Source: an uncultured Saprospiraceae bacterium
Lineage (GTDB): Bacteria > Bacteroidota > Bacteroidia > Chitinophagales > Saprospiraceae
Direction: 5' to 3'
Assembly (NCBI GenBank): GCA_937929945.1
Contig: CALFUK010000060.1
Span: forward strand, 23,858-87,857
Length of the DNA: 64,000 bases
Shown: piece after piece, positions 8,888 to 17,805 of the stretch
How the letters are laid out: every line of letters begins with the position of its first letter
Position numbering within the stretch: the first letter of the stretch is position 1
Notes under the pieces: generated by a model
Seen by the model: the letters and a program-made list of their open reading frames with translations, nothing else
Database searches by the model: none
Told to the model about the DNA's origin: nothing
Made by a program: the position numbers and the translations under genes

Positions 8888-11104
8888 TCACAGCACCGTA
8901 AAGGTCCCCTTCATGGTCCGGCTCGTCGGCCTTCTAAACTCGCGCAACTCTATCTCTATGATGTAAGCATAAACGCCAGGCTCGATCATATCACCTCCGA
9001 ATAAACCATCCCAAGAGATGTCAACTCCTTGAGATTCGTAGACCTGACTCCCCCAGCGATCAAAAACAAGCATTGAGACAGCATCAAATTCGCAATTGGA
9101 GAGAGGACCCAAGCTGTCATTCACCGAATCTCCATTAGGTGAAAAAGCATTAGGGACATAGACAAAGCAAGAATCGCAATCATCAAAGGTAAGCGCACCC
9201 ATGAGATTAGTAGAGCTGGATGATGTGCCACATACATCTGTAAATGCATCTGAGGATTCGCTAAAATCAAAGCTGTAGTTACCATCAGAATTGATCACCG
9301 ACCCTAAATCTAAGCTGATCATTGCACTAAGGTCACAGTCAAAGCTAGAAGGCGTCAAGGAGATATCTCTACCACCATAGTTCAGATTCATCATAGCACC
9401 TGCCGCACTCGCGCAGCTGACTTCTTTAGAAAAACGAAGCGTCATCGACTGAACATTACAAGAATCTGGGAAGCTGACATCAGTAATCATGGGTGCATCG
9501 AGCATCAGATCAACAGTAATCCCCAATGAGCCTGAAGCAGAGGGGACGCCGCATAGGGTAAGTACTTCATCGACACCATTAGCGATCAGTGATAAGTCAT
9601 AGTCGCCATTAATAGAGAGCGCTTCGTCCAGCTCTAAGGTCAGCTCTGTCAGGCTCATGGGTGATGCTGTATTACAGTCGCTATCTACGATAGTACCCGT
9701 CACCATCCTGCCCTGATAGGCTACTGCTAGATTTGCACTGCTGATAGAACTGCAGATGACAGGTTGGCTGAATGAAAGTTGCAGCTCTCTGATGGCACAG
9801 TCAGTGCTCCAGTCTGCTGACTGTATTCTGGCTCCATCCTGAGATTCTTTGAGAAATATCGTCATGATATCTCCACTGAGCGGCAGTAAGCATTCATTCG
9901 TCAAATCAAATCCTGGAACCCGATTGATGAACAATTGGTATTCTCCATTTTCCAGCTGAGGCTGATCAAACTCAAAGACAAAGCTGCTACTGGATACACA
10001 ATTATCGACCATGGTGGTTCCATTAATAAATCCATCAGGACCTGTGACAGTGAATGAATTACCTGTGACTCCCGCGCAGAGCATGGCTTGAGAAAAATTA
10101 ATGGTGACTGAATTTATCTGGCATGGATCATCGGGCACAACATCCACTAAGGAGGGAGCGCCCCCATCATTCGTCACTTGAAAGGGTGCTCTCACATCAC
10201 CTGTGCTATTGTCACAGAGATCAGTCACAGCTCGTCCTGCAGTAGGCTCGATTTGCAGTTCATTCATTCCAGTAGCTGTGAGAGGCTGAATAAAACTAAC
10301 CTGAAAGCGACTATCTGAGGTGCCACCTTGATCACATATTTCAGAAGTGACAGTCCCAATGTTTGCAGGATCTCCATTAAGTGAAATATTCTCTACGGCA
10401 ATAGAGCTACACTTTATATTTTCAGAGAATAACACTTCTACTGTCGACACTGCACAGCCTTGATCAGCTACGACATCTGCTACAGCAGGATTCACATTAT
10501 CGATGATCCCAATGTCACCTGACAGGCTAAAGTCTATGGTGTACCCTCCTTCTTCTCGATCAAAGTTAGATACAGTAAGGACATAAGTATTACCAGCCTC
10601 GACATCTATAAAATCATTAAATGGGTTCTGCCCTAAATCATTCGTCGGTACAGTAGCACCACAATTGCCACCCTGCTTAGAAAAGGATGATCCACCGTTA
10701 GCTCCAGTATCACCCTCACAAAGTGGACCTCCGGCAGAGTTACAGCTCACTAATAAACTTCGATCTGAGAATATATCAGCACATGACGCATTTGTCAGGT
10801 TATACATCGACCAGTCATAATCTACAGAAGCATTATTAGGCTTGATGATAAATCCGAATTTACCCGTCCGATTTACGGTGAACGAATACCAGATATTTTT
10901 AATCTCCACCTGGATACAACTGATATCAGGATTAATCTCGTTTGGGAAAAAACCTTCATCAGTAGGTACGATGATCTCCTCATACACGTCATTACAGACA
11001 GGTGTGGCTCCAATACAGTCTGTATTGGTGATCTGTGCTGATAGAGAGAAGTGAAAACCCAAAAAGCAAATACACATAGATATGACAGCCAGTAATCGAT
11101 TCAT
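8888..11104 (-). CDS. T9SS type B sorting domain surface protein
   Basis: 738 residues with a signal peptide (MNRLLAVISMCICFLGFHFS, SLSAQ). The C-terminal 90 residues are a typical type B / gliding-motility-associated sorting domain: YVPNAFSPNGDSVNDSL, VFDRWGSQVYES, WDGLFGGDMIEPGVYAYIIE, KGTFTVL. Between them lie a CUB/pre-peptidase-like N-terminal region (GFIIKPNNASVDYDWSMYNL) and about four Ig-like modules of the Big_5/SbsA type, each opening with a C-x(3-4)-V/L-x-F-S motif (CAVSTVEVLFSENIKC, CQINSVTINFSQAMLC, CNVQSMTLRFSKEVSC). I infer export across the outer membrane by T9SS and retention on the surface. The gene stands alone, convergent with the cupredoxin gene. Confidence 0.87.
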   Translation of the reverse strand: MNRLLAVISMCICFLGFHFSLSAQITNTDCIGATPVCNDVYEEIIVPTDEGFFPNEINPDISCIQVEIKNIWYSFTVNRTGKFGFIIKPNNASVDYDWSMYNLTNASCADIFSDRSLLVSCNSAGGPLCEGDTGANGGSSFSKQGGNCGATVPTNDLGQNPFNDFIDVEAGNTYVLTVSNFDREEGGYTIDFSLSGDIGIIDNVNPAVADVVADQGCAVSTVEVLFSENIKCSSIAVENISLNGDPANIGTVTSEICDQGGTSDSRFQVSFIQPLTATGMNELQIEPTAGRAVTDLCDNSTGDVRAPFQVTNDGGAPSLVDVVPDDPCQINSVTINFSQAMLCAGVTGNSFTVTGPDGFINGTTMVDNCVSSSSFVFEFDQPQLENGEYQLFINRVPGFDLTNECLLPLSGDIMTIFLKESQDGARIQSADWSTDCAIRELQLSFSQPVICSSISSANLAVAYQGRMVTGTIVDSDCNTASPMSLTELTLELDEALSINGDYDLSLIANGVDEVLTLCGVPSASGSLGITVDLMLDAPMITDVSFPDSCNVQSMTLRFSKEVSCASAAGAMMNLNYGGRDISLTPSSFDCDLSAMISLDLGSVINSDGNYSFDFSESSDAFTDVCGTSSSSTNLMGALTFDDCDSCFVYVPNAFSPNGDSVNDSLGPLSNCEFDAVSMLVFDRWGSQVYESQGVDISWDGLFGGDMIEPGVYAYIIEIELREFRRPTSRTMKGTFTVL

Positions 11105-11380
11105 CCTGCAAATATCAAAAGCTATGTGCTGATATAGTAAATTATGAGCTATTCAATTTGCAAATTCATCATACTGAAATAGCAATTTGTCATGGCCACA
11201 CTGCTCATACGAAGCCTATAAAACTGAAAAGTGAGGTAAAAATGATAGCTATAGTAACTATTAGTACAACAAGCAAAAAAAGAAAACATCGAACATAGCC
11301 CTATATAAACAATTGATTTTCAGTATATAATGAAATGATAATTGAACATATGAGCCTACATCCAGCTAAGAACGGTCTCT

Positions 11381-11411
11381 TTTGATAAGTGTGATAAATG
11401 ATATAGCTTTG
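11381..11411 (+). promoter_or_regulatory. Bacteroidota promoter of the aromatic amino acid operon
   Basis: TTTG at 11381-11384, a 19-base spacer, and TAGCTTTG at 11404-11411 match the Bacteroidota consensus (TTTG, 19-21 bp, TAnnTTTG). The predicted transcript start is a few bases before the leader peptide start codon at 11428. Confidence 0.75.
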
Positions 11412-11427
11412 CCTTCAGACATTAGTT

Positions 11428-11490
11428 ATGAAATCTTTTTCTTTTAGCAGCTATTTTTTCTTCTATTACTTTTTTAGCAAAAAGCGATAA
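11428..11490 (+). CDS. Phe/Tyr-rich leader peptide of the attenuator
   Basis: A 20-residue reading frame, MKSFSFSSYFFFYYFFSKKR, starts just after the predicted promoter. It has 7 Phe and 3 Tyr codons, eight of them packed in codons 9-16 (YFFFYYFF). Its stop codon overlaps the first arm of the antiterminator (11487-11492). This is the design of enterobacterial pheA and pheST leader peptides: slow ribosomes at Phe/Tyr codons, when charged tRNA is scarce, change which RNA hairpin forms. The position, 86 bases before the prephenate dehydratase gene that opens a Phe/Tyr operon, supports the call. Expression is inferred. Confidence 0.85.
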   Translation: MKSFSFSSYFFFYYFFSKKR

Positions 11491-11560
11491 GGAACCCTTG
11501 TTATTAGAAAACAAAAAATAAACGAAAGGAGGCCTTATTCAAAATAAGGGCTCCTTTTTT
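11487..11560 (+). promoter_or_regulatory. Transcription attenuator: antiterminator and terminator
   Basis: Terminator: AAAGGAGGCCTTATT (11525-11539) pairs with AATAAGGGCTCCTTT (11543-11557), with one G-G mismatch, and ends in TTTTTT (11555-11560). Alternative pairing: ATAAGG (11487-11492, overlapping the leader stop codon) with CCTTAT (11533-11538), plus CCTT (11496-11499) with AAGG further upstream in the left terminator arm. The two structures exclude each other because they share the left arm of the terminator. Confidence 0.8.
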
Positions 11561-11576
11561 GCTTTAGCATATATAG

Positions 11577-12440
11577 ATGAGTGTAGATAAAAAGATAATC
11601 ATTCAAGGTATCAAGGGCTGCTTTCACCAAGAAGCGGCACAAAAATACTTCGACACCACAGCGGTAGACACTGTCCCATCTGACTCCTTCGATCAGCTGG
11701 CTGACATCCTGCAAGCTCATGAGTCAGATCATCTGGCGATCATGGCCATCGAAAATTCGATAGCAGGCAGCTTACTGCAGAACTACCGCATCCTCCGAGA
11801 GAGAGAATTCAAAGTGGTCGGAGAAGTGTATCTACGTATCAAACATAACCTCATGGCCATCGCAGGGCAGACCATAGCAGATATCAGAGAGGTCAGCTCA
11901 CACCCCATGGCGATCAATCAGTGTCTCGAATATTTTGCACAATATCCTAACATCAAACTTATCAAGTCAGAAGACACCGCACTGGCAGCGAGGCAGGTGG
12001 CAGAAAAAGCCACACCAGGCATTGGTGCAATTGCCAGCAAATCCGCAGCTGAGATCTATGGATTGGACATCATCGGAAAAGGCATAGAGACCTCTAAAGA
12101 AAATTACACCCGATTCTTCATCATCCAAGGCAAAAACCAAGTTAAGGAAATCGACCCGCTGTACAATAAAGCTTCGATATACATCAGAGTACTGGACCAA
12201 CCTGGATGTTTACTCAAGGCCATGGACATTATTGCGGAGCATCACATTAATATCAGTAAGCTCCAGTCCTACCCCGTCTTAGGCAAGCTGAATGAATATT
12301 ACTTTTATCTGGATTTAGAATTTGCAGAAGCTGGTCAGTATGAGGCAGTCATGGAGCTACTTCCGACAGTGACCACAGTACTAAAAGAATTAGGAACCTA
12401 TCAAAAAGCGAGTGTATATGATCATCAAGCCATCATTTAG
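11577..12440 (+). CDS. pheA: Prephenate dehydratase (PheA-type, with ACT domain)
   Basis: 287 residues; converts prephenate to phenylpyruvate, the last specific step before transamination to Phe. Residues about 8-185 form the PDT catalytic domain (IQGIKGCFHQEAAQKYF, AIENSIAGSLLQNYRIL, and the TRFFII motif with the catalytic Thr). Residues about 200-275 are an ACT domain (SIYIRVLDQPGCLLKAMDII, INISKLQSYP), the usual site of Phe feedback inhibition. No chorismate mutase domain is fused here; that activity is supplied by the last gene of the operon. The gene is the first enzyme gene after the Phe/Tyr attenuator and its 3' end overlaps the aminotransferase start. Confidence 0.95.
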   Translation: MSVDKKIIIQGIKGCFHQEAAQKYFDTTAVDTVPSDSFDQLADILQAHESDHLAIMAIENSIAGSLLQNYRILREREFKVVGEVYLRIKHNLMAIAGQTIADIREVSSHPMAINQCLEYFAQYPNIKLIKSEDTALAARQVAEKATPGIGAIASKSAAEIYGLDIIGKGIETSKENYTRFFIIQGKNQVKEIDPLYNKASIYIRVLDQPGCLLKAMDIIAEHHINISKLQSYPVLGKLNEYYFYLDLEFAEAGQYEAVMELLPTVTTVLKELGTYQKASVYDHQAII

Positions 12441-13605
12441 AATAGGGCAAGTCAAGACATACTACTTCGCGACGAAGCTGGCACAGATAGCCGCGATGAG
12501 GACCATGGGTAAGGATGTCATCAATCTTGGCATAGGCAGCCCTGATCTGAAGCCACCACAAGAAATCATCGACACGCTCCAAGCCGCCTCTACGGGAGAG
12601 ATGGCTAATCAGTATCAAAGCTATAAAGGAGTTGCAGCCTTAAGGCAAGGCTTTGCGGAATGGTATGATAGATGGTTTGGCGTGACTCTCGATGCTGACA
12701 CAGAAGTGCTGCCACTGATCGGATCTAAAGAAGGCATCATGCACATATCCATGGCCTTTCTCAATGAAGGAGATGAAGTGCTCGTGCCCAATCCTGGATA
12801 TCCAGCCTACCGTATGGCCAGTAAGCTAGCCGGAGCCACAGTGAGGCATTTTGACCTCAGAGCTGATACTGGCTGGAGACCAGACTTAGCCAAGCTCAGA
12901 AAGCAGGACCTCAGCAAAGTCAAAATCATGTGGATCAACTATCCTAACATGCCTACTGGAGCCAAAGCAGATCTATCATTATTCGAAGACATCATTGCCT
13001 TTGGAAGAGAGCAAGGCATCTTGATCTGTCATGATAATCCCTATGGATTCATTCTGAATGAAGAGCCGATCAGCATCATGCAGGTAGCGGGAGCAGCAGA
13101 GGTCGCCATCGAGCTAAATTCTCTGAGTAAGTGCTTCAATATGGCTGGCTGGAGAGTCGGCGTCATGGTAGGCCAAGCAGAGTACATCAATGCCGTCATG
13201 ACATTCAAAAGTAATATGGACAGCGGCATGTACCAGCCCATCCAGCTGGCAGCAGTCAAAGCACTGTCACTAGATCAATCATGGTTTGACCAGCTAAATG
13301 ATGTCTATCGGCAAAGAAGAGAAATCGCCTGGAAGATGATGGACCTACTCAGCTGTAACTATGATAAAGAGTCGGCAGGACTATTCGTCTGGGGCTTAGT
13401 ACCAGAGTCAGTCTTCGATGTAGAGAGCTGGATCGAGACGATACTACAAGAGGCTCTGGTATTCATCACGCCTGGATTTATCTTTGGCGATAATGGTGAC
13501 CGGTATATCAGGATATCCCTGTGCTGTGATCTGGAAAAACTGACGGAAGCTCTTAAAAGAGTGGCTGTTTTATTAGAGAAACAAAAGCAAAAAGTAGAGG
13601 GATGA
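12418..13605 (+). CDS. PLP-dependent class I/II aminotransferase
   Basis: 395 residues, fold type I aminotransferase. Visible motifs: NLGIGSPDLKPP near the N-terminus, PNPGYPAYR, WINYPNMPTGA (substrate/PLP site), CHDNPYGFI with the PLP Asp/Tyr, and the Schiff-base lysine in ELNSLSKCFNMAGWRVG. Related to the LL-diaminopimelate/aspartate-type family; its place between prephenate dehydratase and dehydrogenase suggests that it makes Phe and Tyr from phenylpyruvate and 4-hydroxyphenylpyruvate. ATG 12418 is chosen over GTG 12412; either way it overlaps the end of pheA by more than 20 bases, so translation is coupled. It ends in an ATGA overlap with tyrA. Confidence 0.9.
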   Translation: MIIKPSFRIGQVKTYYFATKLAQIAAMRTMGKDVINLGIGSPDLKPPQEIIDTLQAASTGEMANQYQSYKGVAALRQGFAEWYDRWFGVTLDADTEVLPLIGSKEGIMHISMAFLNEGDEVLVPNPGYPAYRMASKLAGATVRHFDLRADTGWRPDLAKLRKQDLSKVKIMWINYPNMPTGAKADLSLFEDIIAFGREQGILICHDNPYGFILNEEPISIMQVAGAAEVAIELNSLSKCFNMAGWRVGVMVGQAEYINAVMTFKSNMDSGMYQPIQLAAVKALSLDQSWFDQLNDVYRQRREIAWKMMDLLSCNYDKESAGLFVWGLVPESVFDVESWIETILQEALVFITPGFIFGDNGDRYIRISLCCDLEKLTEALKRVAVLLEKQKQKVEG

Positions 13606-14468
13606 AGCTGTGTGTCATAGGATTAGGACTTATCGGAGGATCGATTGCTAAAGAGTGCAGGAGCTTAGGCTATGAAGTCGTCGGCGTCGATGAAAACCCA
13701 ATGCATCAAGAGAAAGCCATTGACTTTGGCCTGGTGGATCGCATCGAGACAATAGAATCAGCTCTGATGATGAGTGACGTATTCTGCATCGCGATACCAG
13801 TGGATGCCGTAGAAGCAGTGAGCCTTTCGTTATTGGATCAGATCAAGTGGACACAGACCATCTTTGACGTGGGCTCAACTAAGGCTAATGTCTGTGCAGC
13901 TGTGAAAACACATCCGAAGAGATCTCGCTTTGTGGCAGCTCACCCCTTAGCTGGGACAGAGTTCTCAGGGCCAGGGGCAGCCATCCTAAATCTATTCAGA
14001 GGCAAGAAAAATATCGTCACAGACGAAGACCTCTCTGATGAAGACGCCCTGGAGTCAGTCCTCACCATCTTCAATGACTTGGGCATGCAGTCTCTCTTCA
14101 TGCAGTCTGAGGCACATGACCGACACATGGCCTACGTCTCGCACCTGTCCCACGTGAGTGCCTTCACACTGAGTCTGACTGTACTGGACATAGAGCAGGA
14201 CCAAAAGCAAATATTTAATCTGGCGAGTACTGGATTCGAAAGTACTGTCCGGCTGGCTAAAAGTAATCCAGAAACATGGGCCTCTATTTTTGATAAAAAC
14301 TCATCACATCTGTCAGACGCATTAGATGGATACATCCGCCACCTGCAGCACTTTAAGCAGGTCATCGAAAGTGGTGACAAGGTAGCTGCGAAAGAACTCA
14401 TGCAAAAGGCAAATGAAATCAAAAGAGTACTGAATGGCCTCAAAATGAACGTGGTCAAACTGAGCTAA
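13602..14468 (+). CDS. tyrA: Prephenate dehydrogenase
   Basis: 288 residues; oxidative decarboxylation of prephenate to 4-hydroxyphenylpyruvate. The N-terminal Rossmann motif is clear (CVIGLGLIGGSIAKECRSLG), followed by the acidic VVGVDEN that favours NAD over NADP. HPLAGTEFSGPGAA and AHDRHMAYVSHLSHVSAF carry the conserved His residues of the TyrA active site. No ACT domain is attached, so feedback control must come from elsewhere, for example the attenuator. The start overlaps the aminotransferase stop by 4 bases (ATGA). Confidence 0.93.
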   Translation: MKLCVIGLGLIGGSIAKECRSLGYEVVGVDENPMHQEKAIDFGLVDRIETIESALMMSDVFCIAIPVDAVEAVSLSLLDQIKWTQTIFDVGSTKANVCAAVKTHPKRSRFVAAHPLAGTEFSGPGAAILNLFRGKKNIVTDEDLSDEDALESVLTIFNDLGMQSLFMQSEAHDRHMAYVSHLSHVSAFTLSLTVLDIEQDQKQIFNLASTGFESTVRLAKSNPETWASIFDKNSSHLSDALDGYIRHLQHFKQVIESGDKVAAKELMQKANEIKRVLNGLKMNVVKLS

Positions 14469-14514
14469 ATAACTAGACAATCATAAAATACATTACAAGC
14501 AAATCTTAAATTAA

Positions 14515-15600
14515 ATGGAATCACAAACATCAACATCATCTCGAACCAACTGGCTACGTAAGACAGATACTCCATATGTCATAGCAGGTCCATGCAGCGT
14601 AGAGACTGAAGAGCAGACACTAGAAACTTGCAAAAGAGTCGCAGCCACAGGTAAGGTCGATATGCTCCGAGGAGGTATCTGGAAGCCCAGAACATCCGCT
14701 GGCAACTTTGAAGGCATCGGCGTCAAGGGTCTGCCCTGGATGAAGCGAGCGAAGCAAGAGACGGGCCTACCCATCACTGTGGAAGCAGCTAAGGCAGGTC
14801 ATGCCGAAATGTGCTTAGAGTTTGATGTGGATGTCATCTGGATCGGAGCCAGGACATCAGTCAATCCATTTTCGGTGCAGGAAGTAGCTGAAGCGCTCAG
14901 AGGCAGCGACGTACCTGTATTAGTGAAAAATCCGATTAATCCAGACCTAAAATTATGGCTGGGTGCAGTCGAACGATTCGAGCGAGTGGGGGTGAAAAAT
15001 GTAGGTGCCATCCACAGAGGCTTCTCTAACTTAGGTGAGAAAGTATACCGAAACCGACCTCAATGGCAGCTAGCCCTTGACTTCATGAAGGAGAGACCAG
15101 ATCTGCCGATGGTCTGCGATCCCAGTCACATCTGCGGTAGAAGAGACTTACTCCATGATGTCTCTCAGAAGGCAGTGGACCTCAGCTACGATGGACTGAT
15201 GATCGAATCTCATCGAGATCCTGATAATGCCTGGACTGATGCCAAGCAGCAGATCACTCCAGAAGTACTAGGCGAAATGATCACAGCGATGAAGCTAAGA
15301 CTCCACAAAGAAGACAATGCCGATGTGCAGAATAGCCTCAGCTTCTTACGCCAAGAGATCAGTGAAATCGATAATGATATCCTCAACCTCTTAGTCTCAA
15401 GAATGGGTGTGGCAAGAAAAATAGGCGACTACAAAAAGAAGAATGACATCACCATCTACCAACCCAAACGTTGGGAAGAAATCACATCATCTGCCAAACA
15501 AAGAGGCAGCGAACAAGGACTCAGCGAAGAATTCATCGACAAGTTTTTACGGGCTATCCACGATGAAAGCATCAATCAGCAAGAACAAATTATGAAGTAA
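14515..15600 (+). CDS. Bifunctional DAHP synthase / chorismate mutase
   Basis: 361 residues with two domains. Residues about 15-260 are a type I-beta (KDO8PS-like) 3-deoxy-7-phosphoheptulonate synthase: VIAGPCSVETEEQ, GGIWKPRTSAGNFEGIG, IWIGARTSVNPF, VKNPINPDL, CDPSHICG and LMIESHRDPDNAWTDA hold the PEP, metal and phosphate ligands. Residues about 270-355 are an AroQ-type helical chorismate mutase (LRQEISEIDNDILNLLVSRM, ARKIGDYKKKNDITIYQPKR). It therefore supplies the first shikimate step and the branch-point step to prephenate used by the two upstream enzymes. In other Bacteria, the mutase domain of such fusions serves as the Tyr/Phe or prephenate sensor of the synthase. A terminator follows within 25 bases. 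Confidence 0.95.
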   Translation: MESQTSTSSRTNWLRKTDTPYVIAGPCSVETEEQTLETCKRVAATGKVDMLRGGIWKPRTSAGNFEGIGVKGLPWMKRAKQETGLPITVEAAKAGHAEMCLEFDVDVIWIGARTSVNPFSVQEVAEALRGSDVPVLVKNPINPDLKLWLGAVERFERVGVKNVGAIHRGFSNLGEKVYRNRPQWQLALDFMKERPDLPMVCDPSHICGRRDLLHDVSQKAVDLSYDGLMIESHRDPDNAWTDAKQQITPEVLGEMITAMKLRLHKEDNADVQNSLSFLRQEISEIDNDILNLLVSRMGVARKIGDYKKKNDITIYQPKRWEEITSSAKQRGSEQGLSEEFIDKFLRAIHDESINQQEQIMK

Positions 15601-15620
15601 ACATAGACTGAAAAATCGCA

Positions 15621-15651
15621 CCCTCTGCTTTTCTGCAGAGGGTTCTTTTTT
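15621..15651 (+). terminator. Terminator of the aromatic amino acid operon
   Basis: CCCTCTGC, a 6-base loop, GCAGAGGG, then TTCTTTTTT. Confidence 0.92.
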
Positions 15652-15662
15652 ACCCCCATCAC

Positions 15663-15696
15663 GGGGATTGCTAAGCCCGCCAGGGATTGGTAAGCC
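15663..15696 (+). repeat. 34-bp doublet element, copy 1
   Basis: Two direct half-copies, GGGATTGCTAAGCC and GGGATTGGTAAGCC, joined by CGCCA. The same element, in reverse orientation and with one spacer change, is at 52776-52808. Confidence 0.8.
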
Positions 15697-15811
15697 ATCA
15701 TCAAGTAAAACATATCCCTAATCATAAATACACCGATACCCACACACAGCTCAGAGATCTCTGCCGAGCTCACCGATCTCTGATGCCCTCAACTCAACCA
15801 CATGAAGTACA

Positions 15812-16183
15812 TTACATATTCTTCACCACAAGTAAGAGGATACCAATAGCCGCTGGCACTGACTGAACAAACAGAGTCTTTCGATCCACGGTCAGGCTAC
15901 CATAGACACCAGCCACAAAAATACAGGCCATAAAAAACAAGGCAATGCGTTCAGCCCAAAAAGCATCCTGGATAAAAAATGTCCAGATCAAGCCTGCTGC
16001 TAAAAAGCCATTATACAATCCCTGATTAGCGGCCATGACCTCAGTCTCAGCAAACAGCTTTTTAGGCATCTGACTGAATACTTTAGGTCCCTTCTTCTTC
16101 CATGCGAACATCTCAAACCACAAGATATACAAATGGATAAGCGCTAAGAGCCCAATAACAATCTTGATGCATATGTCTACCAT
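15812..16183 (-). CDS. DUF1304 membrane protein
   Basis: 123 residues with four predicted membrane helices (about 5-25, 50-72, 78-98, 103-121). The conserved MFAWKKKGPKVF segment and the AANQGLYNGFLAAGL motif identify the DUF1304 family of small inner membrane proteins. No function is established for the family. The stop is 9 bases after the acetyltransferase gene region at 16193 on the same strand, so the two may be cotranscribed. Confidence 0.85.
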   Translation of the reverse strand: MVDICIKIVIGLLALIHLYILWFEMFAWKKKGPKVFSQMPKKLFAETEVMAANQGLYNGFLAAGLIWTFFIQDAFWAERIALFFMACIFVAGVYGSLTVDRKTLFVQSVPAAIGILLLVVKNM

Positions 16184-16192
16184 TGGAAAAAT

Positions 16193-16726
16193 TTAGGGTG
16201 AAATCTCATAGCAGAGACAGTTTAAAAATCTGGGATGCCCAATCAGCTTCGGATGTACAAATTCTAATTTTTTCCTCATCCCGATTTTCTTCATGACATT
16301 AATCGATGGAAGGTTTTGCTCTACCGTAGTCGCAAAGACTGACGCTAAGCCCAAGGTATTGAAGGCATACTCCAGATTCGCTCTGGCTCCTTCGGTGGCA
16401 TATCCCTGACCCCAGCAATCCTTGTGAAGACGCCAGCCTATATCTACACCAGGGGTGAATGATGACTCATATGTCTGATAGCAGAGTCCAATAAAACCGA
16501 TAAACTGGTCATCCTCCAGTCGATCTACAGCAAAGTAGCAATGCTGACGTTCATCATACATGCTTTGCATCTTTCTTATAAATATGGTAGTCTCTTCAGG
16601 CGTAGCTGGGGCGGGAAAATATTCCATGACATCGGGGTCAGCACTTATCCTAATCATTTGGGGGATGTCAGTGTCTATCCAATTTCGAAATCCGAGTCTG
16701 TCAGATGTGAAGCCATATTTTTTCAC
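16193..16726 (-). CDS. GNAT N-acetyltransferase (RimJ/RimL-like)
   Basis: 177 residues, Acetyltransf_3 type. RLGFRNWIDTDIPQMIRISADP opens the fold; the acetyl-CoA loop is seen as WGQGYATEGARANLEYAF, and ATTVEQNLPSINVMKKIGM is the usual helix-strand end. Family members acetylate N-terminal amines of ribosomal proteins or small molecules; the substrate here is unknown. The chosen start is GTG (16726) directly before AAAAAATATGGC; no ATG lies close to the conserved N-terminus. Probably in one transcript with the DUF1304 gene. Confidence 0.85.
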   Translation of the reverse strand: MKKYGFTSDRLGFRNWIDTDIPQMIRISADPDVMEYFPAPATPEETTIFIRKMQSMYDERQHCYFAVDRLEDDQFIGFIGLCYQTYESSFTPGVDIGWRLHKDCWGQGYATEGARANLEYAFNTLGLASVFATTVEQNLPSINVMKKIGMRKKLEFVHPKLIGHPRFLNCLCYEISP

Positions 16727-16851
16727 CAGCGGTATCTTTTGTATACACGGCTAAGATACGAATGACCGCCACACTCTGGCATCACCCATCAAACTTAAAT
16801 GGCTGCAATCACCATTCTGGTAAAAGTTAATAAGGAGAAGTAAGTAAACGA

Positions 16852-17736
16852 CTACAGTCGTCTGGCATTAAAGGTGTCGCCCTGTGCTATGTCGCCTGTC
16901 TCCAGCCCCTTTCTGAACCATCTGATCCGCTGCTCTGAGGTACCATGAGTAAAGGTCTCTGGCCTTACATAGCCTGTCGTCTTCCGTTGGATATTGTCAT
17001 CGCCGATCGCTTCTGCTGCTCGCATCGCTTCTACGAAGTCGTCATCTTCGATCAGATCAGTATTCTTATAAGTATGGTGAGCCCACACTCCAGCCAAGAA
17101 GTCAGCTTGGAGTTCTAGTCTCACAGATAAATCATTGTATTCAGACTGACTGACTCTCCCCTTTCGCTCATGAACATAGTTAGTGTATCCGAGCTGGTTT
17201 TGCACATGATGCCCTACCTCGTGAGCCACCACATATGCAAATGCAAAGTCTCCAGGAGCTCCAAACTTACGCTTCAGCTGCTCATAGAAGTCCACATCTA
17301 AATATATTTTATTGTCACCTGGACAGTAGAATGGCCCAGTAGCTGATCCAGCCATACCACAGGCTGAAGCTATCTGCTCTTCGAAGAGGACTAAGCGAGC
17401 TGGCGAATAGTTACGTCCCAGCTGCTTGGGAAAAATTTCGCCCCACACCTCTTCTGTCTCTTTCAGCACGACCCCTGCTATATCTGCAAGTGCTTCTTCT
17501 TGCTCTGTGCCTACATACTGTTCACCTGAGCGACGAGGCTGCTCTTGCTGTGGCGCTGGTGCGCGCTGAGCTTGAGATAGAAATCCACTAGGATCTCCTC
17601 CTAAAATAAAGATGAGCGCCGCTATAAGCAGGGCTCCTATACCAAGACCTCCACCCGTACGGAGCATGCCTCCTCTTGATCTCTCCCCTCTCCGATCTTC
17701 GACATTTTTGCTTTGTTCTCTACCTTGCCAGCGCAT
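16852..17736 (-). CDS. Neutral zinc metallopeptidase (YpfJ family)
   Basis: 294 residues. A charged cytoplasmic N-terminus (MRWQGREQSKNVEDRRGER) is followed by a single membrane helix (about 30-46, GALLIAALIFILGGDPSGF), a Pro/Gln-rich linker, and a large domain with the zinc motif HEVGHHVQ at about residue 169, the downstream ELQADFLAGVWAHH supplying the third ligand, and GTSEQRIRWFRKG near the end. This is the order of the YpfJ/KPN_02809 family of membrane-anchored putative metallopeptidases. The substrate is unknown. The gene is single, with no close operon neighbour. Confidence 0.9.
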   Translation of the reverse strand: MRWQGREQSKNVEDRRGERSRGGMLRTGGGLGIGALLIAALIFILGGDPSGFLSQAQRAPAPQQEQPRRSGEQYVGTEQEEALADIAGVVLKETEEVWGEIFPKQLGRNYSPARLVLFEEQIASACGMAGSATGPFYCPGDNKIYLDVDFYEQLKRKFGAPGDFAFAYVVAHEVGHHVQNQLGYTNYVHERKGRVSQSEYNDLSVRLELQADFLAGVWAHHTYKNTDLIEDDDFVEAMRAAEAIGDDNIQRKTTGYVRPETFTHGTSEQRIRWFRKGLETGDIAQGDTFNARRL

Positions 17737-17805
17737 ATTGATTAGAATTGTTTACACTAATGTAATTGATTTCTTCCTGATTGAGTTCCTATTCTGATGG
17801 CTATG

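Noticed and set aside
8070..8891. Minus-strand frames with 300-bp period
   Set aside because: Antisense shadows of the triple cupredoxin repeat; the period comes from the coding repeat.
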